Shown piece by piece: positions 43,081 to 54,650 of a DNA stretch of 64,000 bases. Source of the stretch: Bryopsis sp. KO-2023 (Eukaryota > Chlorophyta > Ulvophyceae > Bryopsidales > Bryopsidaceae); assembly GCA_030272585.1 (NCBI GenBank), contig BSYQ01000002.1:372001-436000 (forward strand), in the 5' to 3' direction. A program made the position numbers and the translations under genes. The notes below the pieces were generated by a model that ran no database searches, was not told the DNA's origin, and was given only the letters and a program-made list of their open reading frames with translations. Position 1 is the first letter of the stretch, and each line of letters opens with the position of its first letter.

Positions 43081-43873
43081 ATGGCACGATTCGCGACTAC
43101 TGCTTTGATCTTCGCTGCTCTGGTGGGTTTTCATATCTCAGTGTCAAAATTAGCATGCCCAACCTTGCCATGTGCTGAAACAGGGAGTTCCAACCAAAGT
43201 TATTACAACACATGCCAGGCCAGAGTCTATAGCCGGTGTTTTTGGGTGTTTATCCCTTAGCCAGCAAGATTTGTTTTCGCTTCAATCAGCGAGTTTGCTT
43301 GTTTCCTTGCAGATTGCGGTTGTTTTCGCAAACGCACATGACGGCCCTTTCCCAGACGCCATTTCTGTGTGCGGCAAAGGAGTGTGTAAGGACGTCGGGG
43401 TGTTCAAAGATGCAAACGGAATGGCGACGGGTATTGGACTCGTGCCGGCAGACGCTGAGCTTGGCAAGCCTGGCGACTACCCCATCGTGTTTTCGCTGTG
43501 TGGACTCTCGACCTGCGTTACTGTGCCCGTCATCAAAGAGGTCCCCGTGACCTCCACTTGCCCCGACTCCATCGGGCTCTGCGGCGACGGCGTCTGCAAG
43601 GTGCGTTCTCCTGTCGTTTTTTTCCCTGATTCCATCCCTTTGTTTCGTAGATTCAAGGACGTATTGTAAGCAGCTTCCTGCTGGCGTTTGCTCTGCTCGC
43701 AGGTCATTCGCGTTCACAAGGATGGGAATGGAGCGGCAGTCTCCGTGGGGCCTGTCAGCCCCAAGGGAGCTCTCGGCACGCCTGGTGCCTACCCTTCCAG
43801 CGTCGGGGTCTGCTGCGACGGGGTGTGCAAAGACCTCCCCGTCTGGGCCCACGGAGGTCGCAAACTGCTCTAA
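43081..43873 (+). CDS. Secreted CX4C-repeat protein, copy B2
   Basis: Exons 43081-43122, 43313-43600 and 43703-43873 give 166 aa. The protein appears identical or nearly so to copy A2, including SPKGALGTPGAYP in the last exon and the WAHGGRKLL terminus. The few base changes seen are silent (for example Ser codon TCC for TCG in YPSSVGV). The upstream G-box and TATAAATT are retained at about 42831 and 42852. Intron 1 has an antisense introner. Confidence 0.84.
43190..43236 (-). repeat. Introner in intron 1 of CX4C copy B2
   Basis: Counterpart of 9308-9354. Confidence 0.82.
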
Positions 43874-44135
43874 GGAGTCGACGTGACGAATCAACATAAT
43901 CGTGGCCAGTCTCGACGTGAAACCTTTTCGTCTCGTTATTATCGTCATCATCATTATCCTTTTTTTTTTGTAAACGAGTGTTTTTTGAGCAAGCTCTAGT
44001 TTTAAGTTTTTTGTGATCTGGATGGATGGTTATTTTGGGGGTTGGGTGGGACCTTTGGGTTTATGCTTGATTTTTCAGGAGGATTTGTCTTTCCCTGTGG
44101 AAGTTGGGTCGCCCAACACTCTTATTATTATTAAG

Positions 44136-44184
44136 GAGTGTGGCCTTGGCCTGGCATGTGTGATATAATATTTTTGGTTGGTTA
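44136..44184 (+). repeat. Introner-like element
   Basis: Counterpart of 10251-10293. Confidence 0.73.
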
Positions 44185-44510
44185 GGTAATGTGGGTTAGC
44201 GCATTTGGGGAACTGTATATGGTCCACAATGGATCAGCACTTGCGTTTTTCGTTGAAAAAAAACAACGAGTGGGGGGTTGTATGGCATGTAAGCATTGTA
44301 TGTAAAATCAGGACTATTCGACCGAATTTTTGTTGTGTGGGGATGATCGGTGAGGGGCCAGCTAAGAAAAGCCTTGATAACTGAGGGTGTTAATGCTTGT
44401 GTTCGAGTTTTCTTCAGTACCCCTTTCAATTTCGCGCGCCATTCTGGCTCCACGATATCTGTGGAGGTCGTGTTTACCCCCCTGGCTGAGGGTTTTTCCA
44501 CTTTGTGTTT

Positions 44511-44567
44511 CCCCCCGATGCTATAGGCTCTGGCCTGGCATGTCTTGTAATATTTTTGGTTGGTTAG
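44511..44567 (+). repeat. Introner-like element
   Basis: Counterpart of 10642-10700, a full consensus copy. Confidence 0.88.
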
Positions 44568-45091
44568 TAAGGTCAACAAGTTTCGACCCAAACTTTTGTG
44601 TGGAAAGTATGTTTTCTCAGTATGTTTACTCAGTATGTTTTCTATTTTATCGATTTGTCATGCTGCTAGCCCCCCAGCAGGCAGGTCAGTTTTCAATAGA
44701 CCTGGAACCCTATTTCAAGAAGAAAATATACTATATCCCCATTTTTCAACCTTTAGTGTAGGGGGGGGGGGGGGGGGGCTTCGGCTTGTGCAATCATTGA
44801 CTGAACGATTCTAGCCAAACAGTAATGACCTGTTGATAAAAAACCCTTAAATAAAAATAATGATTAAAAACAAACATTTATTACATAATGATTGCACTGT
44901 TGGCTGAGCAAAATCAGCTTAGAAAAACCTCAACATAGCACCTGTGCTCCACCAGAAATGAAATCGACACGTCAAGGCCGCCGCCATTTCAGCACGACAC
45001 AGAAATGGGCCATAAAAGAGGTCCTGGCTCGTTGATTTCTGAACCAACTCTCTTGCAAAAGCCTGAGATTCTCAAACGGTGGGTCTGGACT

Positions 45092-45643
45092 ATGGGAGGA
45101 TTCGCAACGGCTGCGTTTGCAACGCTTTCGGGGTGTCCGTCAGGGATACGTGGAGCCTCTGGCAATGATCGCCGCCGTTTACAGCCGCTATTGACGCTGG
45201 GGTCGAGTGTTGAGACGCTTGGCGTGAAACGAGGGTGGCGGCGGCAGGGAAAGAACGATAAGTGAGTGTAGAGCGTTGGGTTATTCTCAACGCCCCGTTT
45301 CCCCCTGATGCTGTAAGCTCTGGCCTGGCATGTCTTGTGATATATTTGGTTTTGGCCCCTGCTGAGGTGGTGGATTCGCGCCGCCACCCCGATGTCTGCT
45401 GGGAATTCATGTGAATCGTCGTTTCTGCTGGGAATTCATGTGAATCCAGATGCGGCTGGTCTGTCGTATTGACCGGCCCAAGACCGGCCGAGAATTCGCC
45501 TTGTGCAGCAACCGAGAAACGCACCTTCACCTGAACTTGGCGTTTTACCTGTTTTTCTGTAGGTTTACCGTCGCCGCCGAAACTAAGAACGGTAACCCTC
45601 AGCCAGAGGGCGTTTCGAGCGTGCAGCAGCTCCTTACCAACAA

Positions 45644-45678
<35 letters not shown>

Positions 45679-47113
45679 TTTCGATTAAAACACACAGTAC
45701 CCCAAGTACCCCCAGTCCTTGCATTGGGGGGATGGCCGAATTGTCTGTCGCCCAGTCGGGCGTGGGACTGGCGGCTGGGAGGGACCGGACCGGCCGGTCT
45801 TGGCCGGTCTGTATTCCATCGTTTCGAATTCGTGAGCTGAGTGTGTGACAGCTTCGCAGGTATTGGTCTGAAAAGATCAGCGCCGAGCGGCCAGACTATT
45901 TCAAGGAGATGGCGAAAGGGCAGCAGCCAGAGTTCTTTTGGATTGGGTGTGCCGACGCACGGGTGTTGGTAAGCGGTTTAGGTTTGCTCCAGTGGTGTTG
46001 TTTCTCGACCGGTGTGCTGGCCAAGCTTTTTTGATTCGACCCCAGCTTGGATATTTGTCATGGGTGACTGATGGTTCATTTGGCAGTATTAGGTCTTATC
46101 TTAGCTAGCTGATTTGGTGGAGGAAATTGCCAGGGGTTTGTATGGGTTGAGCTGGAGTGACAGCTTTGGGTGCTCAGTTTGCAATGAATCTTGCTGGCTA
46201 TTGGTGTTTTTTGATAAATGTTTTATTTGATAAATGTTTTATTGGCTTGTTTTTGCTGTTTCTCGGCGGCGATTAATGTTTGGAGTGGGGGGGATGCCAC
46301 AGTTCAGTTCAGTGGGGGGTTAAGATAGATACCTCCATGGGTGAGCTGATTTCAATTTTGCTTGTCCAACCCCACTAGGCAAACTTCTTCACAGGCACCG
46401 GTCCTGGTGACGTCTTTTGCCACAGAAACGTCGGCAATATCGTCATGCACACCGACATGAATTGCATGAGCGCTCTGGAGTACTCCGTCTCTGCTCTGGG
46501 GGTGAAACACGTGGTGGTTTGCGGGCATTACGCCTGCGGTGCCGTCAACGCAGCACTCACCCTCCCCCAAAAATCGAAAGGAATCGTCAACAGCTGGATC
46601 TCCAGCATCAGGGACGTCCGCAACGAGTACGCCAAGATTCTTCAACAGTTGGAAGAGCCTCAACGCTGGCCAAAGTGGGTTGTAAAGATACCGGTCCAAC
46701 CGGTCCAAAGACCGGTTAAGACCGGTGGTACAAATCAGGGTCATTGGAAGAGTTTTACTGAATCGAATCATGTTCTGTGTATGTGCCAATCTTGTTTGCA
46801 ATCCTCCAGGCTCTGTGAAGCTAACGCGGTCGAGCAGGCGTTCAACGCTTGCACAGCCCCTGTCGTTCAGGCAGCTTGGGCGAAAGGCCAGGAGCTGTAC
46901 ATTCACGCAATGATATACGACATAGCAACAGGGCGGCTGAGGCGGCTGGCTGGGCCCATATCCAGCATCGAACAGGCGGTTTTCATGGAGGATGACTACC
47001 ATGAGCGTGGTAGCAGCGGGGAAGACATAGCGCAAGGCCCGTCGGACTCAGGGGTCAGCCAAGAGATGCACGAAAAGATAGTCAAGGGGCTTATGGAAGG
47101 GAAAGAGAGATGA
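45092..47113 (+). CDS. Beta-carbonic anhydrase, copy B1
   Basis: Exons 45092-45261, 45563-45646, 45860-45968, 46379-46674 and 46810-47113 give 320 aa, the same exon lengths as copy A1. All zinc ligands and the Asp/Arg dyad are conserved. Most substitutions are in the leader peptide (RRLQPLLTLG for RGLQPPLVLG) and at KFTVAAE for KFAVAAE; the catalytic domain differs at only a residue or two (APVVQ for APAVQ). Intron 1 is 301 bp, with one introner instead of three. Intron 2 again begins in a GT run. Confidence 0.92.
45301..45355 (+). repeat. Single introner in intron 1 of carbonic anhydrase B1
   Basis: CCCCCTGATGCTGTAAGCTC, then a GATATATTTGGTTTTGG end, one unit of what is a triplet in segment A. 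Confidence 0.86.
45647..45676 (+). repeat. (GT)n at the intron 2 donor, copy B
   Basis: About 15 GT repeats starting at the donor itself, then AGTTTCGATTAAAACACACA, a diverged form of the tail seen at 12245. Confidence 0.7.
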
Positions 47114-49132
47114 AATGTTCGACGAGCAAGGGTTGTGTTTTTATCAGCTGTGTTTTTTTTGAGGGTTGTATTGTTTACATGAGAAGATAAAAAGACCAGG
47201 GTTGTGTTTTTATCAGTTTTTTTTTTTTTTTTTTTTTGTTGATAAAAAGACCTTGGGGTTTTGGGGGGGGGTGGATTTTGACCTCCTTCAAAATTTTGAT
47301 CCTATTCTTCTTGTTCGCTTTTTGAGAGGAATTATTGGTTATTTTAGTAGTCAAGGTGGGGTGGCGGTGGTGGCGGGCCGTTATTATGTTCAGTGTATTG
47401 TCTTTTTCACCTTGATGTGGACTTTTTTTCAAAACTTGATTTTCTTCTTGGGAGTGATTGGCGAAAATCCGCCAGAATCATGTTTTACAGAGAGCTTCCT
47501 CAAAATGTGCAGACCACCACTGTGTGTGTCCCACCCTAACATCCCACCCTAACACAGTTTATACCTTGTTGGTTAAGGTATTTTCTTATTTTTTTATTTT
47601 CTTTGTGTGGTCTGTTTTGAGTTATCAAAAAAGCGATAAAGAAAGTAGGAAAGTTTTCAGTGGTGATATTTATTTATGGCCAAACAGAAGTGGAGAAGTG
47701 TACTACATACATACACTTACTTGGTTTTGTTTTTTTTGGCCCAAAGTTGCTCCCCCCAAAATAAAAATTGACTGGCAAAATTTATTAGGGCTACAAAACG
47801 GCCAAAACGGTTTCTTGTCGAGTGTAAACAGATTCCAGATTCCAGCCAGATTCAAAACGATGTTTCTTTAAGAGATGATTTTTTTAATCGATCGATCGAA
47901 TTGCAACCCACAGCAAAAGAGAGCCGTCACCCTTCATGATTCTGGAACAAGGAAAAAAAAACTTTTTGAATGTATTAGATGCTCTTTGGGCTGAAAGAGA
48001 ACCACATCCAAGGAAAGAATCGACCATACTCTAGACAAATAAACAAACAAACGTAGTTGCATGCGAAACAAACATAACTAGATGCCGCCTGACATTCATA
48101 CCAAATCCCCATTTGGGATATGGGAACCCCAGTCGTAGGATAACGTGGTTGGTGGATTTCGTTGATTGGATAGTGGGTGGTGAGGAAAGTACCAAGATAA
48201 TGTAGAAAAAAAAACAAATGTAGAGCCCCAGCAACCTACTCAAGTGTAAACTGATTCCTGATTCCTTCGTTCTTACACTGATAATGACCCGTCGAAACGG
48301 ATATTGTTCCAACAGCGACAGCCCCTCGAATCCTGTGCCAAAAACTGGAATAGCTCCAGTTTCTTGCACGACTAATATAATCAATCGAGCCTCATTTCCC
48401 AAAACAATCAGTAAACTCCTCACCTGGGGTAGGATTACCTAAAAATAGGTAACTCTCGAAAATCCACTCGAAGAACAAAATTCACTGGTCCGACTGGGCA
48501 CCATCTTCTCTACTCATGAAAAAGAAAAACAACAAAAGCTTTCTTTCTAAATGAATTAAATAGTTTGAAATTTTCACCCAAAATTACCGAAATCAATGTT
48601 CATGGTAACCTTTTCTTCTCAAAAAAAAACAAAAACAGAATATACCAAAAACCTCATGATAGCCTTTTTGTTTCTTCTAAAAAAAATCAATTTATCAAAA
48701 ACCTCATTATTCTCATAATCGAGATAAAGCTAATATTTGGAGTATCACCAAAACTGTTTTTAATCGATATAAAGCTAACATTTCCGAGTATTACCAAAAT
48801 TGCTTTTTTTCATCGATATAAAGCTAATATTTCCAAGTATTGCCAAAACTTTTTCGTACCACTATTTCATATTAAGCGAACAATATAATCAAAAATCCAC
48901 AAAAAAAACGGACCCTCCAATCAACCCAATACAATAAAAAAACGATCAAACAAGGTAAGTAAATCATCGCTTTATATATAAAAAAATCCTAAAACAAAGG
49001 ATACCTATGCTGCAACCCTCTTTACCATAACCAAAAATATTACAAGACATGCCAGGGCAAAGCTTTTGGAAACCCACTCAGCCAGCTGGGTTTTCACAAG
49101 GGGGGGGGAAATTTCGCGCTACCTGCGAAATT
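47114..49132. other. Convergent spacer between carbonic anhydrases B1 and B2
   Basis: AT-rich, with no coding region. Nearly identical to segment A up to about 48700. It then has three copies of ATCGATATAAAGCTAATATT plus TCCAAGTATTACCAAAA, where A has a different repeat. Introner at 49026-49067. Confidence 0.6.
49026..49067 (-). repeat. Introner-like element 3' of carbonic anhydrase B2
   Basis: Counterpart of 15578-15615, also lacking the CATCGGGG end. Confidence 0.75.
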
Positions 49133-52100
49133 CTACATTGTGTCCTCGAAGCTTTTCACTTTCGTTAACCCCTTGACGATCTTTGCATGCAACTCCTTCT
49201 TCACCCCTGAGTCCGACGGGCCTTGCGCTATGTCTTCCCCGCCACCGCCACGTTCATGGTAGTCATCCTCGGCGAAAACGGCCTGTTCGATGCTGGATAT
49301 GGGCCCAGCCAGCCGCCTCAGCCGCCCTGTCGCTATGTCATATATCATTGCGTGGACGTACAGCTCCTGGCCTTTCGCCCAAGCTGCCTGAACGACAGGG
49401 GCTGTGCAAGCGTTGAACGCCTGCTCGACCGCGTTAGCTTCACAGAGCCTGCAGGAATGGAAAAAAAAAGCATCACCACACAATCGATCAAAACACCAAC
49501 CAAAATTTTTTCACAACATGCCAGGTCAGAGCCTATAGCATCGTTGGGGTATACGGGGGAAGAACCCCCCAAAACCCCAACCCATCAGAAAGACAAGTTG
49601 TGCAAGAAAATGATCTCGATAGCATCACCGGTCCAGCCGGTCCTGGGACCGGCTGGGACCGGTGAGGGTTTCTTTCTTTGGCCGCTTACTTTGGCCAGCG
49701 TTGAGGCTCATCCAACTGTTGCAGAATCTTGGCGTACTCGTTGCGGACGTCCCTGATTGGGGATATCCAGCTGTTTACAATTCCACTCGATTTTTGGGGG
49801 AGGGTGAGCGCTGCATTGACGGCGCCGCAGCCGTAATGCCCGCAGACCACAACATGTTTCACCCCCAGGGCAGTGATGGAGAACTCCAGAGCGCTCATGC
49901 AGTTCATGTCGGTGTGCATGACGATATTGCCGACGTTTCTGTGGCAAAAGACGTCACCAGGACCGGTGCCTGTGAAGAAGTTTGCCTAGTGGGGTTGGGG
50001 ACAAACCAAAAACACAGCGTTCAATCGACACCTTCATATCCACCCATAATATAGTAACGTAAAAAAATATCCAGAAAAAAACTTTGGTTGTGTAAACCCA
50101 GAAAAAACTCTGGTTAAATAAACCCAGAAAAAACTCTGGTTAAATAAACCCAACCAAAAATATGACAAGACATGCCAGGCCAGAGCCTATAGCATCGTCG
50201 GGGGGAATCCAACAACAAAAACCAACATCGCTTACCACGACCCGTGCGTCGGCACACCCAACCCAAAAGAACTCTGGCGATTGGCCTTTCGCCATTTCTT
50301 GAAAGAAATCTGGCCTCTCGGCACTGACCTTTTCAGACCAATACCTGCGAAACCTTACAAACTCAACGCTGATCCTTTCAACGCTGATCTTTTCAGACCA
50401 ATACCTATGGAGCGTCACAAACTCAAACGCTGATCTTTTCAGACCAATACCTATGAAGCGTCACAAACTCAACGCTGATTTTTTCAGACCAATACCTATG
50501 AAACCTCACAAACTCAACAACAACAAAAGGAAGGATAATTACATATTGCCTGAGGGGCCACTCGCCCGTATCAATCTGAGCACAGAAAGCCAGCGAAATC
50601 CATGAGCCCGCTGCAAAAGGTGCTCGTTTTGGGGGTTGTCCAGCTTGTTTCAAATGATCAAATAACCAAGCCACCCAGACATAACAAAAACCACCCCCTC
50701 GCTTCCATTTTTTTTTTTGGACTCTTCCCCCCAGCACCATTGATACACCAACCACTCAATCCACAAAGCAATGCTACCAACCTCAAAAATATCCAACCGA
50801 AAATATCACAAGACATGCCAGGCCAGATAGCCTATAGCTAAAATATCCAGTGGATATTCACCATGTATCCACCACTTATATAGGAAAAGGTGTTATCTAA
50901 TAATAACAATCTCTAGACTAGAGGTTCCTAAAACAGGCTTTGAATCTCGCAAGAAACTGAACTGCCTGGTCAGCTTCCCCAGCATTGCTCGAGATATATA
51001 TATATATATATATATATACATTACCACATCACCACATTACCACACCTGTTGTTCGTGAGCAGCTGCTGGACGCTTGAAACGTTTCCCTTCTTGGTACCGT
51101 TAGCTTCCGGCTTCTGGAAGCTAACGGCTTCCGGATTTCCGTCCTTACCTCCCGCCGCCACCCTCATTCTGCAAAACATAAGCAGCGATCAACCAACCAA
51201 CCAAAAATCTTACAAGACATGCCAGGCCAGAGCCTCAAAAATCTTACAAGACATGCCAGTCCAGAGCCTCGAAAATCTTACAAGACATGCCAGGCCAGAG
51301 CCTCAAAAATCTTACAAGTCATGCCAGTCCAGAGCCTCAAAAATCTTACAAGACATGCAGGCCAGAGCCTATAGCATCCTCGGGGGAATCTGAAAGAAAC
51401 CAACCAAGGTGAACGGCACCATAACTCCCCAACCCCGTAACCCCCTCCAGTATCTCATGGCCGTTACGAAAAACGTCGCTTGCTGCACAGAACTCAGTCA
51501 AAAACGTACCAAATCGCGAGGCAGCGGAAATTCCGCATCGTTTTTCACTATAGGAAGACCCGCTCTGTGCGGCGTTATCCGAATCCCGGTCGACTTTCGT
51601 CCAACGTGGAAGTCGCGAAAAATCACACGAAACTTCGTAGGAACGGTTGGTTTTATCTGGGTTCGACTCCCAGGCGTTCCCTTTCCCATCTGGGGCCGAA
51701 AAAGTTGGGTCGACGACAAAGTCGTCGTGGACCCCTGCTTAGTCGGAAAATTGAAACCGCACAGGGCGCTGTGCGGAGTCGCAACGCCGTACAGCGCACT
51801 GTGCGGTGTCACCATAATGCACAGGGCAAATTCACTAAAAAAACACACACACACAAGTGCCCACAGTCCCCGAATCCCAAACAACCCATCTGTGATTTCC
51901 TTGCAGAGACAGTAATTACGAAATCTAACCGAGCACTTGGTCGCGAACCACCATGGAAGAAACCCAAACAGTCCAGAGTCGGTGCTGTCAGCATTGGGGC
52001 CCTCGCGATGGATTTCGCGACCGCTCCAAAAGGTCCAGCCGTCGAGAGACCTGGGGCGTTAGCAGGGTGGTATAGAAAAGCGGCGATCCCAACGGAGTCT

Positions 52101-54650
52101 AGTTTTTTCGAGAAATCTGAACCCAGTTCTGCACCAGGGAACCAACGAAGCGCGAAGCTGTCCGAGCAAACGGGGGGCATACGCGGTGGGGGTTGGCATT
52201 CGATTACCCAGAGCACCGGCCGAACGCGTTCGCATCGTTGCGATACTGGCTAGGACACAGTGGTAAACCAGTCCGTGCTCTTTCTTTTTTGGTTTGAAGA
52301 CTTGTTTTTCCAGCCAGTCCGTACTCTTTCTTTTTTGGTTTCAAGACTTGTTTTTCCAGCCAGTCCGTGCTCTTTCTTTTTTGGTTTCAAGGCTTGATTT
52401 TCCAAGGAGGGGGCATGAACCTTAATTGTAGCTGTGTAGCTTCAGGATTTTTTTGTTGGTGCTGGAGAGCGTGAGAAGCTCCTACCGTGAGTTGGATGGT
52501 TATGGAAGGTCTGCTTGATTCTCCAGAGTAGGCTGAGGAGTTCAGACCCAAAATGAGAGAGAGAGAGAGAGAGGTTCCCATCATCGAGACATGATTCCAA
52601 AAACAAAGACCCGTTTTCGACACACCTGGGCATACTCGAGGTCACATCGCTCTGCATTTCCCGGTTGCTTATTTCCAGGTGAAATTGAATCAGGACCATT
52701 TTTTTTATGATCGAGGTTTCAACAGAAAGCCCCACATATCCTGTCCACTTTAAAAATGGGTGAAAAGGGTCCGTCGTTTTGTTAAAAACATCAAGTGGTC
52801 GCGGTGACCACGATATCTGTTCACGAGAAATGCCAGGATTTTGAGAAATGGAATAAATGACAGTGCCCTTTGTTGAAACTTGGATCCCCTCCATTAGGTG
52901 ACACACTGTTCGCAATGGGGTGTGGTCGACTCTTCGCAGGCAATGCTGAACAAATGTGGATGTCCCTGTCAAAAATGATGATTTTGCCGCCAGAGACTCC
53001 AGTGTATTCAGCCCACGAATACACACAATCCAATGCAAAATTTGCCCTCACTGTGGATCCCCAAAATCCCAAGCTCATCGCCAGGAAAAAGCAAGTGGAT
53101 GACATGCGTGCCAAGGTTGGTTTTCCTGGGGCTTGTTTTTCCATCATTTTCTTACTCCTGTTGCCTTATCGCTAAGATTATACAAGGGGGGGAGGGGTCA
53201 GTCCCGAGTCTGTCATTTAATTTTGCCATGGAGTCAGGAAATGCCGATGAGGTATGCATGGGATCATAATTTGCTGCAAGGTTTTCATTCAGATATGCTG
53301 CAAGATCATTCCCAAACCACCCCTCAGCTAAACCACAACAACATGACATCGAACATTCAATTTCATGCATATGTGTTCACGCTATTGAATGTATTGTGTT
53401 TCCATAGGCAATACCACCAGAAGACATACATATGGTTTGCCTGGTTCTCCTGAGTAGGTTGGGGAGTTGAGACACAAGAGGAGAGAGAGAAGGAGGTTCC
53501 ATCAAGGATGCCATCAAGACATGATTCCAAGAACGAAGGACCATGTTACCATCCCACAGAAACTTTTTTAGACTTCGGGTGATTCGGGTTTGTGTATGAT
53601 TTTAGAAGCTCCAAGGACAATGGAAATTAGAGGGGCTGATTGGGTTTTCATTGAACAGACTTGACATCACCTAGTGGACATGAATTGTAGCTATGAATGT
53701 TGATGTAAAACAAATGATGTCACACAAAAACCACCCCCGCACACGGCACCGTCACCCCCGCACGGGCCTGTACCCGTTTTGGCCCGTTTTGTGCGGCACT
53801 CACCCACCCCCGCACGGCCCTACACCCGTTTTGGCCCGTTTTGTGCGGCACTCATCCACCCCCGCACGGGCCTACACTGGTTTTGGCCCGTTTTGTGCGG
53901 CGTTATCAAACATCCCCGCACAGACTTTTGTTCACCACGCACAGACTTGAAAAAAACACGTACCTGTTTTGGCCCGTTTTGTGCGGCACATATCCACCCC
54001 GCACAGCCGCTGACGACTTTGCCGCAGCAGAACCCCGCACAGGAAAACAAAAACCCCGCACACTGTGCGGGGTAACATTTGTCTGTGCGGGGTTCGCCTG
54101 TGCGGGGGTGTCCAAGGTCGAAAGAGCCGCACACTGTGCGGTTTTTTTTTTTTCCTGTGCGGGGTTCTGCTGTGGCAAAGTCGTCAGCGGCTGTGCGGGG
54201 TGGATATGTGCCGCACAAAACGGGCCAAAACAGGTACGTGTTTTTTTCAAGTCTGTGCGTGGTGAACAGAAGTCTGTGCGGGGATGTTTGATAACGCCGC
54301 ACAGAGCGCTTTTTCCTATAGTGTTTAACCCCCCCCCCCACACACAAAACCATCGATCAATCTTGTACTAAGATCGCGCCGCCAGACTTGCCGCCGTCCA
54401 CTCACTTTCTTTGTTCGGCCTTCTTACATTCGCGCTTTTCTTTGACCGACACGGGCACTTTTGGCTGCAACAGCCGCCGCCGCCAGCGCCGCCGCTGTTG
54501 CTTTCGTTTTGCACGCGGGGACTCTTTGTTGGACGACATCGCTGCGGGTTGCTGAAAACGGCGGCGTGTATGGTTTGAGGCTCCAGGGAACGCCGCCACT
54601 CGAGTCCCACACCCGGGTCGACTCACCGCCAGCATTGTGAATCCTCCCAT
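49133..54650 (-). CDS. Beta-carbonic anhydrase, copy B2, with a transposon in intron 1
   Basis: Exons 54650-54406, 51168-51046, 50344-50236, 49985-49690 and 49448-49133 give 362 aa. Exon 2 is nine bases longer than in copy A2 ([13 protein letters not shown] for PGVQKPDANG), which keeps frame. Catalytic residues and the KSFEDTM end are intact. Intron 1 is 3.2 kb because a 2,778-bp element has inserted in it; donor GTGAGT and acceptor TTTGCAG remain. The gene may still be expressed if the enlarged intron is spliced. The exon-3 decoy array upstream of the third exon is shorter than in A2. Confidence 0.9.
49494..49550 (-). repeat. Introner in intron 4 of carbonic anhydrase B2
   Basis: Counterpart of 16054-16107; CATCGTTGGGG end. 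Confidence 0.83.
50150..50204 (-). repeat. Introner in intron 3 of carbonic anhydrase B2
   Basis: Counterpart of 16708-16761; CATCGTCGGGGGG end. Confidence 0.85.
50345..50515 (-). repeat. Exon-3-start array with decoy acceptors, copy B
   Basis: Three extra copies of ATAGGTATTGGTCTGAAAAG upstream of exon 3, against six in copy A2. Confidence 0.8.
50792..50839 (-). repeat. Introner in intron 2 of carbonic anhydrase B2
   Basis: Counterpart of 17394-17438, with a GATA insertion in CCAGATAGCC. Confidence 0.78.
51190..51386 (-). repeat. Five-unit introner array in intron 1 of carbonic anhydrase B2
   Basis: Five roughly 34-bp cores between AACCAACCAACCAAAAATCT and a CATCCTCGGGGG end. Segment A has seven. 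Confidence 0.88.
52268..52405. repeat. 46-bp triplicate inside the CACTA-type element
   Basis: Three copies of CCAGTCCGTGCTCTTTCTTT, then TTTGGTTTCAAGACTTGT and TTTTCCAG. Not seen elsewhere in the window. Confidence 0.85.
52898..53115 (+). pseudogene. Captured glyoxalase II (hydroxyacylglutathione hydrolase) exon
   Basis: A complete-looking exon bounded by CCATTAG and GTTGGT. It encodes [20 protein letters not shown], then about 50 residues including [15 protein letters not shown] and TVDPQNP. This is the C-terminal half of the metallo-hydrolase domain of glyoxalase II. The bridging Asp (GDTLF) and the His of HEYT, both metal ligands in the family, are present. The zinc-binding HxHxDH block should be upstream but is not found inside the element, so this is a captured fragment, not a working gene. 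The codons show no stop or frameshift, so capture was probably recent or the exon is still spliced into something. Confidence 0.8.
53895..54302. repeat. Subterminal inverted repeat of the CACTA-type element
   Basis: Arms of about 152-154 bp (53895-54046 and 54149-54302) with a loop of about 100 bp. They carry repeated CCCGCACAG and CTGTGCGGGG motifs. Three further direct units, GCCCGTTTTGTGCGGCACTC type, precede the left arm (53780-53900). Confidence 0.88.

Larger units (their letters stand above)
40670..44567. repeat. Large inverted repeat with CX4C genes, copy B
   Basis: Arms at about 40670-42433 and 42722-44567, separated by about 290 bp of single-copy sequence (42434-42721) that copy A lacks. 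The arms otherwise mirror each other as in segment A. Confidence 0.85.
43874..45091. other. Intergenic stretch before carbonic anhydrase B1
   Basis: Remaining right palindrome arm, introners at 44136 and 44511, and a G17 run near 44761. A CATAAAAG TATA-like site lies at 45011-45018. No coding region. Confidence 0.55.
51546..54323. mobile_element. CACTA-type element inserted in carbonic anhydrase B2 intron 1
   Basis: 2,778 bp. The ends begin CACTATAGGAA, and after a five-base variable stretch GCTCTGTGCGGCGTTATC; 31 of 34 terminal bases match between the ends. It is flanked by TTT on both sides (51543-51545 and 54324-54326). Segment A has the uninterrupted site (18331-18344, TCGTTTTTAACC). CACTA ends and a 3-bp target duplication fit the CACTA/EnSpm superfamily, though the T-run makes the duplication length uncertain. 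Subterminal GCACAG/CTGTGCGG motifs are dense at both ends. I see no transposase, so it is probably non-autonomous. It contains a captured glyoxalase II exon. Confidence 0.88.

Noticed and set aside
51480..52253. 257-codon frame at the left end of the CACTA-type element as a transposase
   Set aside because: It starts in host intron sequence, reads through the terminal repeat, and has no transposase motif.
52898..53115. A complete glyoxalase II gene
   Set aside because: Only one exon recognised; the HxHxDH zinc motif is not found in the element on either strand.
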